This document shows, in pieces, positions 17,072 through 25,716 of a stretch of DNA of 40,655 nucleotides. The translations under genes and the position numbers were made by a program. The DNA is taken from contig JAEWPX010000181.1 of assembly GCA_023399375.1 (NCBI GenBank), positions 1-40,655 of the forward strand, written 5' to 3'. The notes under the pieces were generated by a model. It saw nothing but the letters and a program-made list of their open reading frames with translations, searched no databases and was not told the DNA's origin. How positions within the stretch are numbered: the first letter of the stretch is position 1; the number at the start of each line of letters is the position of its first letter. This DNA is from Pseudomonadota bacterium (GTDB taxonomy: Bacteria; Desulfobacterota; Desulfovibrionia; Desulfovibrionales; Desulfovibrionaceae).

Positions 17072-17086
17072 TGGCGCTTTTCTTGC
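17072..17086 (+). promoter_or_regulatory. Possible sigma54 promoter of the giant repeat gene
   Basis: TGGCGCTTTTCTTGC has the required GG-N10-GC spacing and differs from the TGGCAC-N5-TTGC core at one position. It lies 80 bases ahead of the repeat-protein start. A chance match is possible; no activator site was identified. Confidence 0.35.
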
Positions 17087-17165
17087 CTTACCACTCCAAG
17101 CCAGGGTCGGCAGGGCAAATATTTCCGGTCTGCAAGGCAAGGCGCAAAGGCGAAGGAGGAGTCCC

Positions 17166-20100
17166 ATGACGGTAGCATCCATAGACACCTACACTCCGGA
17201 CACCATTGCGTCGCTCACCGCCAGCCAGCTCAAATCGCTTGGCGCGACGGGATTTTCCTCCCTGGTCGCCTCCCAGGTCGCGGCGCTGTCCGCCACGCAG
17301 ATCGCCGCCCTGACCACGGCGCAGGCCGCCGCGTTGACCATCGATCAAATCGTTTCCTTCAGCGCGGCACAATTTTCCGCCCTGACCAAAACGCAGGTCG
17401 CGGTCTTTTCTCCGGAGGAAATCGCGTCCCTGTCCGTGGACCAGCTGGCCGGACTGAGCGGCGCGGACATCGCCGAACTGACCACGACGCAGGTCGCCCA
17501 GCTGACCACGACGCAGATCGCGGCGCTCTCCGTCACCCAGATACAAAGCCTCTCCTCCACCCAGATCCGCGCCCTGGCGGACACCCAGGTCGCCGCACTG
17601 GCAACGACCCAGCTGACGGCCCTGAGCGCCACGCAGCTCAAGGGCATGACCCCGACCGGCATGGCCGCCCTGACAACGACCCAGGTCGCCGCACTGACCA
17701 ACACCCAGCTCGCCGCCCTGGGAGCGCTCCAGATTCGGGCGCTCTCCGCAGAACAGCTCGCCGCCCTGGGAACGGCCCAGATCGCCGCCTTGACCACGAC
17801 CGGCATCGGGGCGCTGTCCACGACCCAGATCTCCTGCCTGTCCGCCGCGCAACTGGCGACCATGAACGCCACGCAGATCGCGGCCATAAACCGTTTTTCC
17901 ATCGCCGGCCTGACCACGGGCCAGCTCGCGGGCCTCGCCACGACCCAGATCGCGGCCATGACGGCCATACAGCTTCACAACCTCGAAGGCGGGCAGGTCG
18001 CGGCGCTGTCCGAGACGCAGCTTGCGGCCATGACCGGCACGCAGCTCGGCGCGCTCTCCACGACCGGCATCGGCGCACTGTCCGAGACGCAGCTCGACAC
18101 CCTCACCGAAACGCAGATCACCGCGCTCGGCAACACGTTCATCCACACCCTCGACGAGACGCAGGCCGCTTCGCTGTCCACCACGCAAATCCAGGCCCTG
18201 ACCACGTCGCAGCTGCGCTGCCTCAGCAGCACCGACGTCGGCGAACTCACCCTGACCGCCCTGGCCGCCCTGACCGCCACGCAAATCGCCGCCCTCACCG
18301 GCACGCAGACCCAGGGACTGACCGAGGAGCAGGTCGCCTCGCTTCGCGCGGACCAGATCGCCGCCCTGACCGCGACGGCGGTCATCCCCATGGTGGAAAC
18401 GCAGATCGCCGCCCTGACCGCCACGCAGATCGCCGCCCTGTCCGTCACGGCCCTGCAGGGCATAAGCGCCGGGGAAATCGGCATCCTGACCCAAACCCAG
18501 CTCGCCGCCCTGACCACCACGCAAATCGCCGCGCTGACCGCCACGCAAATCAAGGGGCTCACCGGGGACCAGATCCCCCAGCTGTCCACAAGCCAAATCA
18601 AGGTCCTTTCCACCACGCAGCTTTCGGTTTTAAGCAGCACCGCCGCCGCCGCGCTGACCGCCGAACAGCTCGACACGCTTTCGCCCACGCAGATCGCGTG
18701 GCTTTCCGGCGCGGCCGTCAGCAGCCTGAGCGTGACCCAGTTTTCGGTGCTGGACGCGGCGCAGATCGCCGCCCTGACCACCACCCAGCTCAAGGCCCTC
18801 ACGAGCACCGACGTCTCCGAACTGAGCCTGACGGAACTGGCCTGCCTCAGCCGGACGCAGATCGGGGCCCTGAGCCGGTCGGCCGTGGCCGGCCTCAGCC
18901 GGGACCAGATCGCCGTGCTCAGCACGACGCAGATCGCCGCCCTGGCCACGACGAGCGTGGCCGGTCTGGCCGACACGCAACTGGCCGCCATGTCCGTCAC
19001 GCAGATCGCGGCCCTGGGGACCAGCCAGCTGCAGCAACTCGCCGGCGCCGCCGTCGGCTCCCTGTCCACGACCCAGTTCGCCGCCCTGTCCGCCACGCAA
19101 CTTTCGAGCCTCTCCGCCGCGCAGATCAAAGGCCTGACACCGGACCTCGTCGCCTCCTTAAGCGCCACGCAACTGGCCGCCCTGACCGCCAGCCAGATCG
19201 CGGCCCTGACCACCACGGCCGTGGACGCCCTGTCGTCCACGCAGCTGGCCGCCATGAGCACCGCCCAGATCAAGGGCCTGACCAGCACCAGCCTCGGCGA
19301 ACTGACCACCGAACAGCTCGCGGGCCTGTCCGACGCCCAGATCGCCGCCATCACCACGACGCAACTGCGCGGGCTTTCGAGCACCGACCTCGGCGAACTG
19401 CCCGTAGCGGTCGTAAGCGCCCTCTCGGCCGCGCAGATCGCCGCCCTGACCGCCGCCGGCTCCCCGGGCCTGACCGAGGAGCAGCTGGCGCACCTTTCCA
19501 CCACGCAGGTGCGCGCCCTGTCCGCCTCCGCGATCAAAGGGCTGGCCGACACCCAGCTCGCCGCCCTGGACCGGACCCAGTTCGCGGCCTTGTCCGCCAC
19601 GGCCGTCAGCGGCCTGACCGCGACGCAGATCGCAAGCCTCACCGAGGCCCAGATCGCGGCCCTGGACACGACACAGATTTCCGCTCTGACCAAGGCGCAG
19701 ATCGCAAGCCTCAGCGACACCCAGGTGGCGAGCCTTGCCACCACGCAAGTCGCGCGCCTGGCCACGACGCAGCTCGCCGCACTGACGTCGGACGCGGCTG
19801 CCGGCCTGAGCGAAACCCAGCTGGGGGCGCTCTCCCTGGCCCAGATGCGCGCCCTGGCCGGCGCTTCCGTCAGCGCGCTGTCCGCCACCCAGATGGCCGC
19901 TCTGACCAGCACCCAGCTCGCCGCACTGACCAGCACCCAACTCGCCGCGCTGACCGCCACCGACCTCGGTGAAATGAGCCGGACCGAACTGGCGGTCCTG
20001 TCCGCGACCCAGATCGCCGCCTTGTCGCCGACCGCCCTGCAGGGACTGTCCGCCGAGCAGGCCTCGGCCCTGGCCGCGACCCAGCTTGCGGCCATGACCC

Positions 20101-23100
20101 GCGCCCAGGGCGCGGCCCTGACCACGGAACAGCTCCAGGCGCTTTCCGCCACGCAGCTCGCCGCCCTGTCCGCAACCGCCGTCGGCGGCCTCGGCGCGAC
20201 GGCCGTGGCCACGCTTTCCGCCACGCAGCTCGCCGCCCTGTCCGCGACCCAGGTCAAGGCCCTGTCGGCCTCGGGCCTGTCCGGCCTGACGGAAGAACAA
20301 CTGGCGGCGCTTTCGACCACGCAGCTTTCGGGGCTCGCCGCGACCCAGATCGCGGCCCTGTCCGACACGGCCGCAGCCGCCCTGTCCGCCACCCAGCTCG
20401 CCGCCCTGTCCGCCGCCCAGATCAAGGGGCTTTCCGGCAGCGACGTCAGCGCGCTTTCCGCCACGCAAATGGCCGCGCTTTCCGCCACGCAGCTCGCCGC
20501 GCTCACCGCCACCCAGCTCAAGGGCCTCACCGCCACCGACGTCGCCGAACTGACCCTGACGGAGCTCGCGGCCCTGTCCGCCACCCAGATCGCGGCCCTG
20601 ACCGCCACGGCCCTGGAAGGACTCTCCGCCACCCAGATCGCGTCGCTGTCCGCCACCCAGCTGAAGGGACTGCCCGGCACGTCCCTGGCCGCCCTTGACG
20701 AGAGCCAGCTCGACGCGCTGAGCGCGACGCAGATCGCCGCGCTCTCCACCAACGCCCTGGCGGGCTTGAGCGGCGACCAGCTCGCGAGCCTTTCCACCAC
20801 GCAACTGTCGGCGCTTACCGGCAGACAGATCGCGGCGCTCACCGCCACCGCGCTCGGCAGCCTCGGCGCGACCCAGGCCGCGGCGCTGACCACGACCCAG
20901 CTGCGCAGCCTCGGCGCGGCGCAGATCGCCGGCCTCACCAGCACCGCCGTGGCCGCGCTCGACGCCACGCAACTCGCCGCCCTGTCCGCCGCCCAGATCA
21001 AGGGGCTCGACGACGCAAGCGTCAGCGCGCTTTCCGCCACGCAGATCGCGGCCATGACCACCACGCAGATCCGGGCCCTGACCGCGACGCAGATCGCCGG
21101 GCTGACCGCGACCGACGTCGGCGAACTGACCGAGGCGCAATTCGCCGCCCTGACCGCCGCCCAGTTCGCGGCCATGAGCGAAACGGCCGTGGCCGGGCTG
21201 ACCCCCGGACAGATCGCCCTGCTGTCCACGACGCAGGTGCGGGGACTGACCGCGACCGCCCTTGGGGCGCTTTCCGAAACGCAGATCGCCGCCCTGTCCA
21301 CCACGCAGATCGGCGCGCTGGCCGCGACGACCCTGGCGGGCCTGACCGCCACGGAAGCCGCCGCCCTGTCCGAAACGCAGCTGGCGGCGCTTGACCGTAC
21401 CCAGATCGCGGCGCTTCCCGAAACCGCGATCAAGGGCCTGAGCGAAACGCAGCTGACGGAACTTTCCACGACCCAGCTCGGCGGCCTGGACGCCGGACAG
21501 CTCGGCGCGTTCTCCACCCGGCAGCTCGCCGCCCTGGACGCGACCGCGCTGGCGGCGCTCTCCACCACCGCACTGGCCGGCCTCGACGCGGTGCAGCTCG
21601 GCTCCCTGACGACCACCCAGCTCGCCGACCTGTCCACAAGCCAGGTGGCGGCCCTGTCCGCCGCGGCCGTCAAGGGCCTGACCACCACGCAGGTCGCGGC
21701 CCTGTCCCCGAGCCAGATCGCGGCCATGAACGCGACGGAAATCCGGGCCTTGAGCGACAGCCAGATCGCCGCACTGTCCGCGACCCAGATCCAGAGCCTG
21801 ACCACCACACAGCTGCGCGCCCTGACCGCGACGCAGGTCGCCGACCTGAGCCCCGGGCAGATCGACGCCCTGACCACCACACAGCTCGCCGCATTTTCGA
21901 CCGACGGCATGGCCAGCCTCACCGCGACGCAGGTGGCCAGCCTCGACGCCACGCAACTGGCCGCCCTGGGAACGACGCAGCTCGCGAGCCTCACCACCAC
22001 CGCCGTGGCCGGCCTGACCGCCACGGCCATGGCCGCCCTGTCCACGCGCCAGATCGCGGCCCTGACCGCCGACCAGATCGCGGCCCTGGGAACGACGCAG
22101 CTCGCGGCCCTGGCCGACACCCAGTGGGCGGCCCTGACCACGACGGAAATCCAGGGGCTCACGGACACGCAGGTCGCGGCGCTTAACGCCAGCCAGCTTG
22201 CCGCGCTGTCCACGACGCAGATCGCCGCCCTGTCCGCCACGGCCGTCAAGGGCCTCACGCAAACCGGCATCGCCGCCCTGTCCGCGACGCAAATCGCCGC
22301 CCTGTCCGCCACGGACGTCGCGGCGCTTGACAGCACGCAGGTCGCGGCCCTGTCCCGGACGCAGCTTTCCGCCCTGACCACGACGCAGATCGCGGCCCTG
22401 TCCGCGACCGCCGTGGCCGGCATGGCCGTGACGGAACTGGCCGGACTTTCCCCCGATCAGTTCGCGGCCCTGACCGCCGGCCAGATCGGCGCACTGACGG
22501 AAACGCAGGTGGCCGCACTCGCCACGACGCGGCTGGCGGCGCTTAGCGCCACCCAGCTCGGCGGCCTGCATGCGACGCAGATCGACGCGCTCTCCGCCGA
22601 CCAACTCGCGGCCCTGTCCGCCGACCAGCTGGCCGCCCTGTCCGTGGCCGGCGTGAACGGGTTCGACGCCACGGCCATCAGGGGCCTCACCACCACCCAG
22701 ATCGCGGCGCTTTCCGCCACGCAAATGGCGTCGTTCAATGAAACGCAGCTTGCGGCCCTGAACGAAACCCAACTCGCCGCCTTGTCCACGACGCAGTTGC
22801 GGGCCATCACCACGACCGGCCTCGCCGCCCTGACTGCGACCCAGGTCGCGGCGCTTTCCCCCACGCAGATCGCGAACCTGACCACGACGCAGATGGGCGC
22901 GCTCACCGCGACCGAAGTGCAAAGCCTCGGCAACGCCCAGCTGGCCGCGCTGACCACGACGCAGATCGCCGCCCTGTCCACCACGGCCGTGGCCGGGCTG
23001 ACCACGACCGAGCTTGCGGCCCTGACCACCCGCCAGCTCGGGGCGCTTAACGCCACCCAGTTCGGGGCGCTCTCCGCCACACAGCTCGCGGCCCTGACCA

Positions 23101-25610
23101 CGGCGCAGATCGGCGTGCTGACCACGACGGAGATAAGCGGCCTGACCGAAACGCAGGTGGCGCTTCTGACCGACTCGCAGCTCGCCGCGCTCAGTGCCAC
23201 GCAGCTCGCCGCACTGACCGAGACCGGCATCCAGGGCCTCAGCGCCACCCAGCTCGCGAACCTGAGCGAAACCCAGTTCCGGCAGCTGACCCCGGACCAG
23301 ATCGGCGACCTGACCACCACGCAGTTCGCGGCGCTTTCCGCCACGCGCATCGGGCAGCTGACCACGACGCAGGTCGCCGGCCTGACGCACACGGAAATCG
23401 AGTCCCTGTCCACGACGCAGCTGGCCGCGCTTGACGCCGCGCAGCTCGGCGCATTCGACGCCACGCAGATGGGGTCGCTGACGAGCACCGCGGTTTCCGC
23501 CCTGACCGTCGCCCAGTTGGGGGCGCTTGCGACCACGCAGATCGCCGCCCTGTCCACGACGGCCGTCACGGGGCTGACCGCCACGGAAATCGCCGCGCTG
23601 TCCACCAGGCAGCTGACGGCCCTGACCGCCACGCAGATCGGCGCGCTGACCGCCACCCAGGCGGCGGCCCTGACGAGCACCCAGCTCGGGCTGCTCACCG
23701 TCACGGAAATCGGCGGCCTGACCGAAACGCAGGTGGCGGCCCTGTCCGTGTCCCAGCTCGAGGCGCTGAGCCGGACGCAAATCGGCGCGCTCTCGGCAAG
23801 CGCCGTCAAGGGTCTGACCGCCACGCAGCTGGAAACGCTTTCCACGACGCAGTTCGCGGCGCTGTCCGCCACGGAGCTTGCGGCGCTTTCCACCACGCAG
23901 CTTCAGGCCCTTTCCTCCACGCGCCTGGGCGCGCTGACCGCGACCCAGTTCGCCGGACTGACCGCCACGCAGATCGGCGCGCTGACCGCCGTTCAGACCG
24001 CGGCGCTCTCCGCGACGCAGATCGCCGGCCTGACCAATACGCAGGTGGCCGGACTCACCTCCACGCAGGCGGCGGGGCTCACCGTCACGCAGCTTGCGGC
24101 CATGACCACCACGCAGGTCGCCCATCTCTCGACCACGGCCGTGCCCGGGCTGACCACGACGCAGTTCGCGGCCCTGACCTCGCGCCAGCTGGCCGCGCTT
24201 AACGCCACGCAGATCGGCGCGCTCTCCACGACGCAGGCGGCCGACCTGACCGCCACGCAGCTCGCGGCGCTTTCCACCACGCAGGTTGCGGGCCTCACGT
24301 CCACGGCGCTGTCCACCCTTTCCGCCACGCAGCTCGCCGCGCTTTCCACCTCGCAGGTCGCGGCGCTGTCCGCCACCGGCGTCTCCGGGCTTTCGGCCAG
24401 CCAGATCACGAGCCTGTCCTCGACCCAGATCGGCGCGCTGACGGCCACCGAGATGGCGGCGCTGTCCACCACGGCCCTGTCCGGGCTGACGGCCGACGAC
24501 GTGGCCGCGCTGTCCGTCACGCAGCTGGCGCAGCTTTCCGCCACGGGCATGGGCGCGCTTTCCACGGAAGTCGTCGCCGCCCTGACCACCACGCAACTCG
24601 GCGTGCTCTCGGCCACGGAACTCGGCGGGCTGACCACGTCCCAGGCCGCGGCCCTGGGAACGACGCAGATCGCGGCCCTGACCCGGACGCAGATGGCCGC
24701 GCTGTCCACCTCCGCCGTGTCCGGCCTGACCGCGACGCAGGTCGCCGCGCTCACCACGACGCAGCTTGCGGCCCTGACCGCCACGCAAATCAGCGCCCTT
24801 TCCGCCTCGGGCATCTCGGGCATGACCGCCACGGAGCTGTCCGGCCTGACCACCACGCAGTTTAGGAGCCTGTCGGCCACGGGCGTGGCGGGCCTGACCG
24901 CGACCCAGCTGGCGGGCCTCACCACGGCGCAGATCCAGCAATTGAGTACGACGAGCCTCAGCGGCCTGACCGCAAGCCAGGTGGCGGCCTTAAGCGGCGC
25001 GCAGTTCGAGGCGCTAAGCTCCACCCAGATCGCGGCCCTGTCCTCGGACGGCGTGCGGGGGCTTACGGAAACGCAGCTCGGGCGCATGACCCTGACGCAG
25101 CTGGCGGGACTGACTGCCACGCAGATCGGCGCCCTGACCACGGACGAGATCGGCGACCTCTCCGCCACGCAGATCGCGGCCCTGACCACGACGCAGATCG
25201 GCGGACTCGAGCGGATGCAGATCCGGGCCCTCAGCGAGGCGCAGTTCGCCGCGCTGTCGGCCACGCAAATCGGGTCCTTGAGCGGGACGCAGGTGGCGAG
25301 CCTGACCGGCACGGAGCTGCGCGCCCTGACCACCACCCAGTTCCTGGCCATCTCCTCCACGCAGTTCGCCGCGCTGACGGCCACGCAGATCGGACTGTTC
25401 AGCGCGACGCAGCTCGGCGGCATCGAGGCCACGCAGCTGGCGGGCCTGACCACGACCACGGTCGCGGCCCTTTCCGCAACGACCATCGCCGGCCTGACCA
25501 CGACGGAACTGGAAGCCTTGAACGCCACGCAGATCGGCGCATTTACAACGACGCAGTTGGCCGGTATGACCACGGCCCAGTTGAGCGCCCTGGCCAACGC
25601 GCTGGCGTAA
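17166..25610 (+). CDS. Giant octapeptide-repeat protein (2,814 aa)
   Basis: Starts at ATG 17166 behind GAAGGAGGAG. Apart from 11 N-terminal and 3 C-terminal residues, the whole protein is built of 350 consecutive octads (residues 12-2811) with consensus T-Q-[ILV]-[AGRK]-[AG]-L-[ST]-[TAS]. All positions I indexed, from residue 20 to residue 2804, keep the same register. Hydrophobic residues recur at octad positions 3 and 6, with about three Ser/Thr per octad. Lys, Cys and aromatic residues are rare. There is no signal peptide, sorting motif or RTX-type C-terminus. The S/T-x-x-Q pattern could cap a short helix, so an alpha-type solenoid is possible; a beta-solenoid is not excluded. Variants such as T-D-[VL]-x-E-L and T-A-V-x-G-L recur every 24 octads. 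Downstream genes encode an OGT-type glycosyltransferase and a GT-C-like membrane protein, so heavy O-glycosylation is inferred. I do not recognise a named family; long antisense frames here are by-products of the repeat. Confidence 0.9.
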   Translation: MTVASIDTYTPDTIASLTASQLKSLGATGFSSLVASQVAALSATQIAALTTAQAAALTIDQIVSFSAAQFSALTKTQVAVFSPEEIASLSVDQLAGLSGADIAELTTTQVAQLTTTQIAALSVTQIQSLSSTQIRALADTQVAALATTQLTALSATQLKGMTPTGMAALTTTQVAALTNTQLAALGALQIRALSAEQLAALGTAQIAALTTTGIGALSTTQISCLSAAQLATMNATQIAAINRFSIAGLTTGQLAGLATTQIAAMTAIQLHNLEGGQVAALSETQLAAMTGTQLGALSTTGIGALSETQLDTLTETQITALGNTFIHTLDETQAASLSTTQIQALTTSQLRCLSSTDVGELTLTALAALTATQIAALTGTQTQGLTEEQVASLRADQIAALTATAVIPMVETQIAALTATQIAALSVTALQGISAGEIGILTQTQLAALTTTQIAALTATQIKGLTGDQIPQLSTSQIKVLSTTQLSVLSSTAAAALTAEQLDTLSPTQIAWLSGAAVSSLSVTQFSVLDAAQIAALTTTQLKALTSTDVSELSLTELACLSRTQIGALSRSAVAGLSRDQIAVLSTTQIAALATTSVAGLADTQLAAMSVTQIAALGTSQLQQLAGAAVGSLSTTQFAALSATQLSSLSAAQIKGLTPDLVASLSATQLAALTASQIAALTTTAVDALSSTQLAAMSTAQIKGLTSTSLGELTTEQLAGLSDAQIAAITTTQLRGLSSTDLGELPVAVVSALSAAQIAALTAAGSPGLTEEQLAHLSTTQVRALSASAIKGLADTQLAALDRTQFAALSATAVSGLTATQIASLTEAQIAALDTTQISALTKAQIASLSDTQVASLATTQVARLATTQLAALTSDAAAGLSETQLGALSLAQMRALAGASVSALSATQMAALTSTQLAALTSTQLAALTATDLGEMSRTELAVLSATQIAALSPTALQGLSAEQASALAATQLAAMTRAQGAALTTEQLQALSATQLAALSATAVGGLGATAVATLSATQLAALSATQVKALSASGLSGLTEEQLAALSTTQLSGLAATQIAALSDTAAAALSATQLAALSAAQIKGLSGSDVSALSATQMAALSATQLAALTATQLKGLTATDVAELTLTELAALSATQIAALTATALEGLSATQIASLSATQLKGLPGTSLAALDESQLDALSATQIAALSTNALAGLSGDQLASLSTTQLSALTGRQIAALTATALGSLGATQAAALTTTQLRSLGAAQIAGLTSTAVAALDATQLAALSAAQIKGLDDASVSALSATQIAAMTTTQIRALTATQIAGLTATDVGELTEAQFAALTAAQFAAMSETAVAGLTPGQIALLSTTQVRGLTATALGALSETQIAALSTTQIGALAATTLAGLTATEAAALSETQLAALDRTQIAALPETAIKGLSETQLTELSTTQLGGLDAGQLGAFSTRQLAALDATALAALSTTALAGLDAVQLGSLTTTQLADLSTSQVAALSAAAVKGLTTTQVAALSPSQIAAMNATEIRALSDSQIAALSATQIQSLTTTQLRALTATQVADLSPGQIDALTTTQLAAFSTDGMASLTATQVASLDATQLAALGTTQLASLTTTAVAGLTATAMAALSTRQIAALTADQIAALGTTQLAALADTQWAALTTTEIQGLTDTQVAALNASQLAALSTTQIAALSATAVKGLTQTGIAALSATQIAALSATDVAALDSTQVAALSRTQLSALTTTQIAALSATAVAGMAVTELAGLSPDQFAALTAGQIGALTETQVAALATTRLAALSATQLGGLHATQIDALSADQLAALSADQLAALSVAGVNGFDATAIRGLTTTQIAALSATQMASFNETQLAALNETQLAALSTTQLRAITTTGLAALTATQVAALSPTQIANLTTTQMGALTATEVQSLGNAQLAALTTTQIAALSTTAVAGLTTTELAALTTRQLGALNATQFGALSATQLAALTTAQIGVLTTTEISGLTETQVALLTDSQLAALSATQLAALTETGIQGLSATQLANLSETQFRQLTPDQIGDLTTTQFAALSATRIGQLTTTQVAGLTHTEIESLSTTQLAALDAAQLGAFDATQMGSLTSTAVSALTVAQLGALATTQIAALSTTAVTGLTATEIAALSTRQLTALTATQIGALTATQAAALTSTQLGLLTVTEIGGLTETQVAALSVSQLEALSRTQIGALSASAVKGLTATQLETLSTTQFAALSATELAALSTTQLQALSSTRLGALTATQFAGLTATQIGALTAVQTAALSATQIAGLTNTQVAGLTSTQAAGLTVTQLAAMTTTQVAHLSTTAVPGLTTTQFAALTSRQLAALNATQIGALSTTQAADLTATQLAALSTTQVAGLTSTALSTLSATQLAALSTSQVAALSATGVSGLSASQITSLSSTQIGALTATEMAALSTTALSGLTADDVAALSVTQLAQLSATGMGALSTEVVAALTTTQLGVLSATELGGLTTSQAAALGTTQIAALTRTQMAALSTSAVSGLTATQVAALTTTQLAALTATQISALSASGISGMTATELSGLTTTQFRSLSATGVAGLTATQLAGLTTAQIQQLSTTSLSGLTASQVAALSGAQFEALSSTQIAALSSDGVRGLTETQLGRMTLTQLAGLTATQIGALTTDEIGDLSATQIAALTTTQIGGLERMQIRALSEAQFAALSATQIGSLSGTQVASLTGTELRALTTTQFLAISSTQFAALTATQIGLFSATQLGGIEATQLAGLTTTTVAALSATTIAGLTTTELEALNATQIGAFTTTQLAGMTTAQLSALANALA
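17199..25598 (+). repeat. 350 tandem 24-bp coding repeats with a 576-bp higher-order period
   Basis: The primary unit is 24 bp (one octad), typically with ACGCAGATC or ACCCAGCTC. Marker codons fall exactly 576 bp (24 units) apart: the ACC of T-D-[VL]-x-E-[LM] at 18231, 18807, 19383, 19959, 20535 and 21111, and the Thr/Ser codon of [TS]-A-V-x-G-[LM] at 22407, 22983, 23559, 24135 and 24711. The two marker series are offset by three units modulo 24. All positions are in one phase modulo 24, so expansion or loss has occurred only in whole octads. Confidence 0.92.
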
Positions 25611-25646
25611 CCCGCGCGCAAAGGGCGTTTGCCGACGCCTGACGCC

Positions 25647-25674
25647 GGCCGGCCGCCACCAAGAGGCCGGCCGC
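25647..25674 (+). repeat. GC-rich hairpin between repeat gene and glycosyltransferase
   Basis: CGGCCGGCC (25647-25655) and GGCCGGCCG (25666-25674) form a perfect 9-bp stem with a 10-base loop, with no U-tract after it. It could partly terminate transcription or stabilise the upstream mRNA, giving unequal output of the giant protein and its presumed modifying enzyme. Confidence 0.45.
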
Positions 25675-25716
25675 CGCAATCCTTGAGCCGTTTGAAAGGA
25701 GGGCACGCCCAACGCC

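Noticed and set aside
17975..24941. Very long antisense ORFs (1,482 and 1,927 codons) and a 1,163-codon alternative frame across the octad array
   Set aside because: A 24-bp repeat is a multiple of three, so any stop-free frame of the unit stays open through the whole array. None has a ribosome site or recognisable domain; only the plus-strand frame at 17166 has a good start and regular protein pattern.
17199..25598. A CRISPR array
   Set aside because: The 24-bp units are contiguous, diverged, coding and without spacers, so this is a coding tandem repeat.
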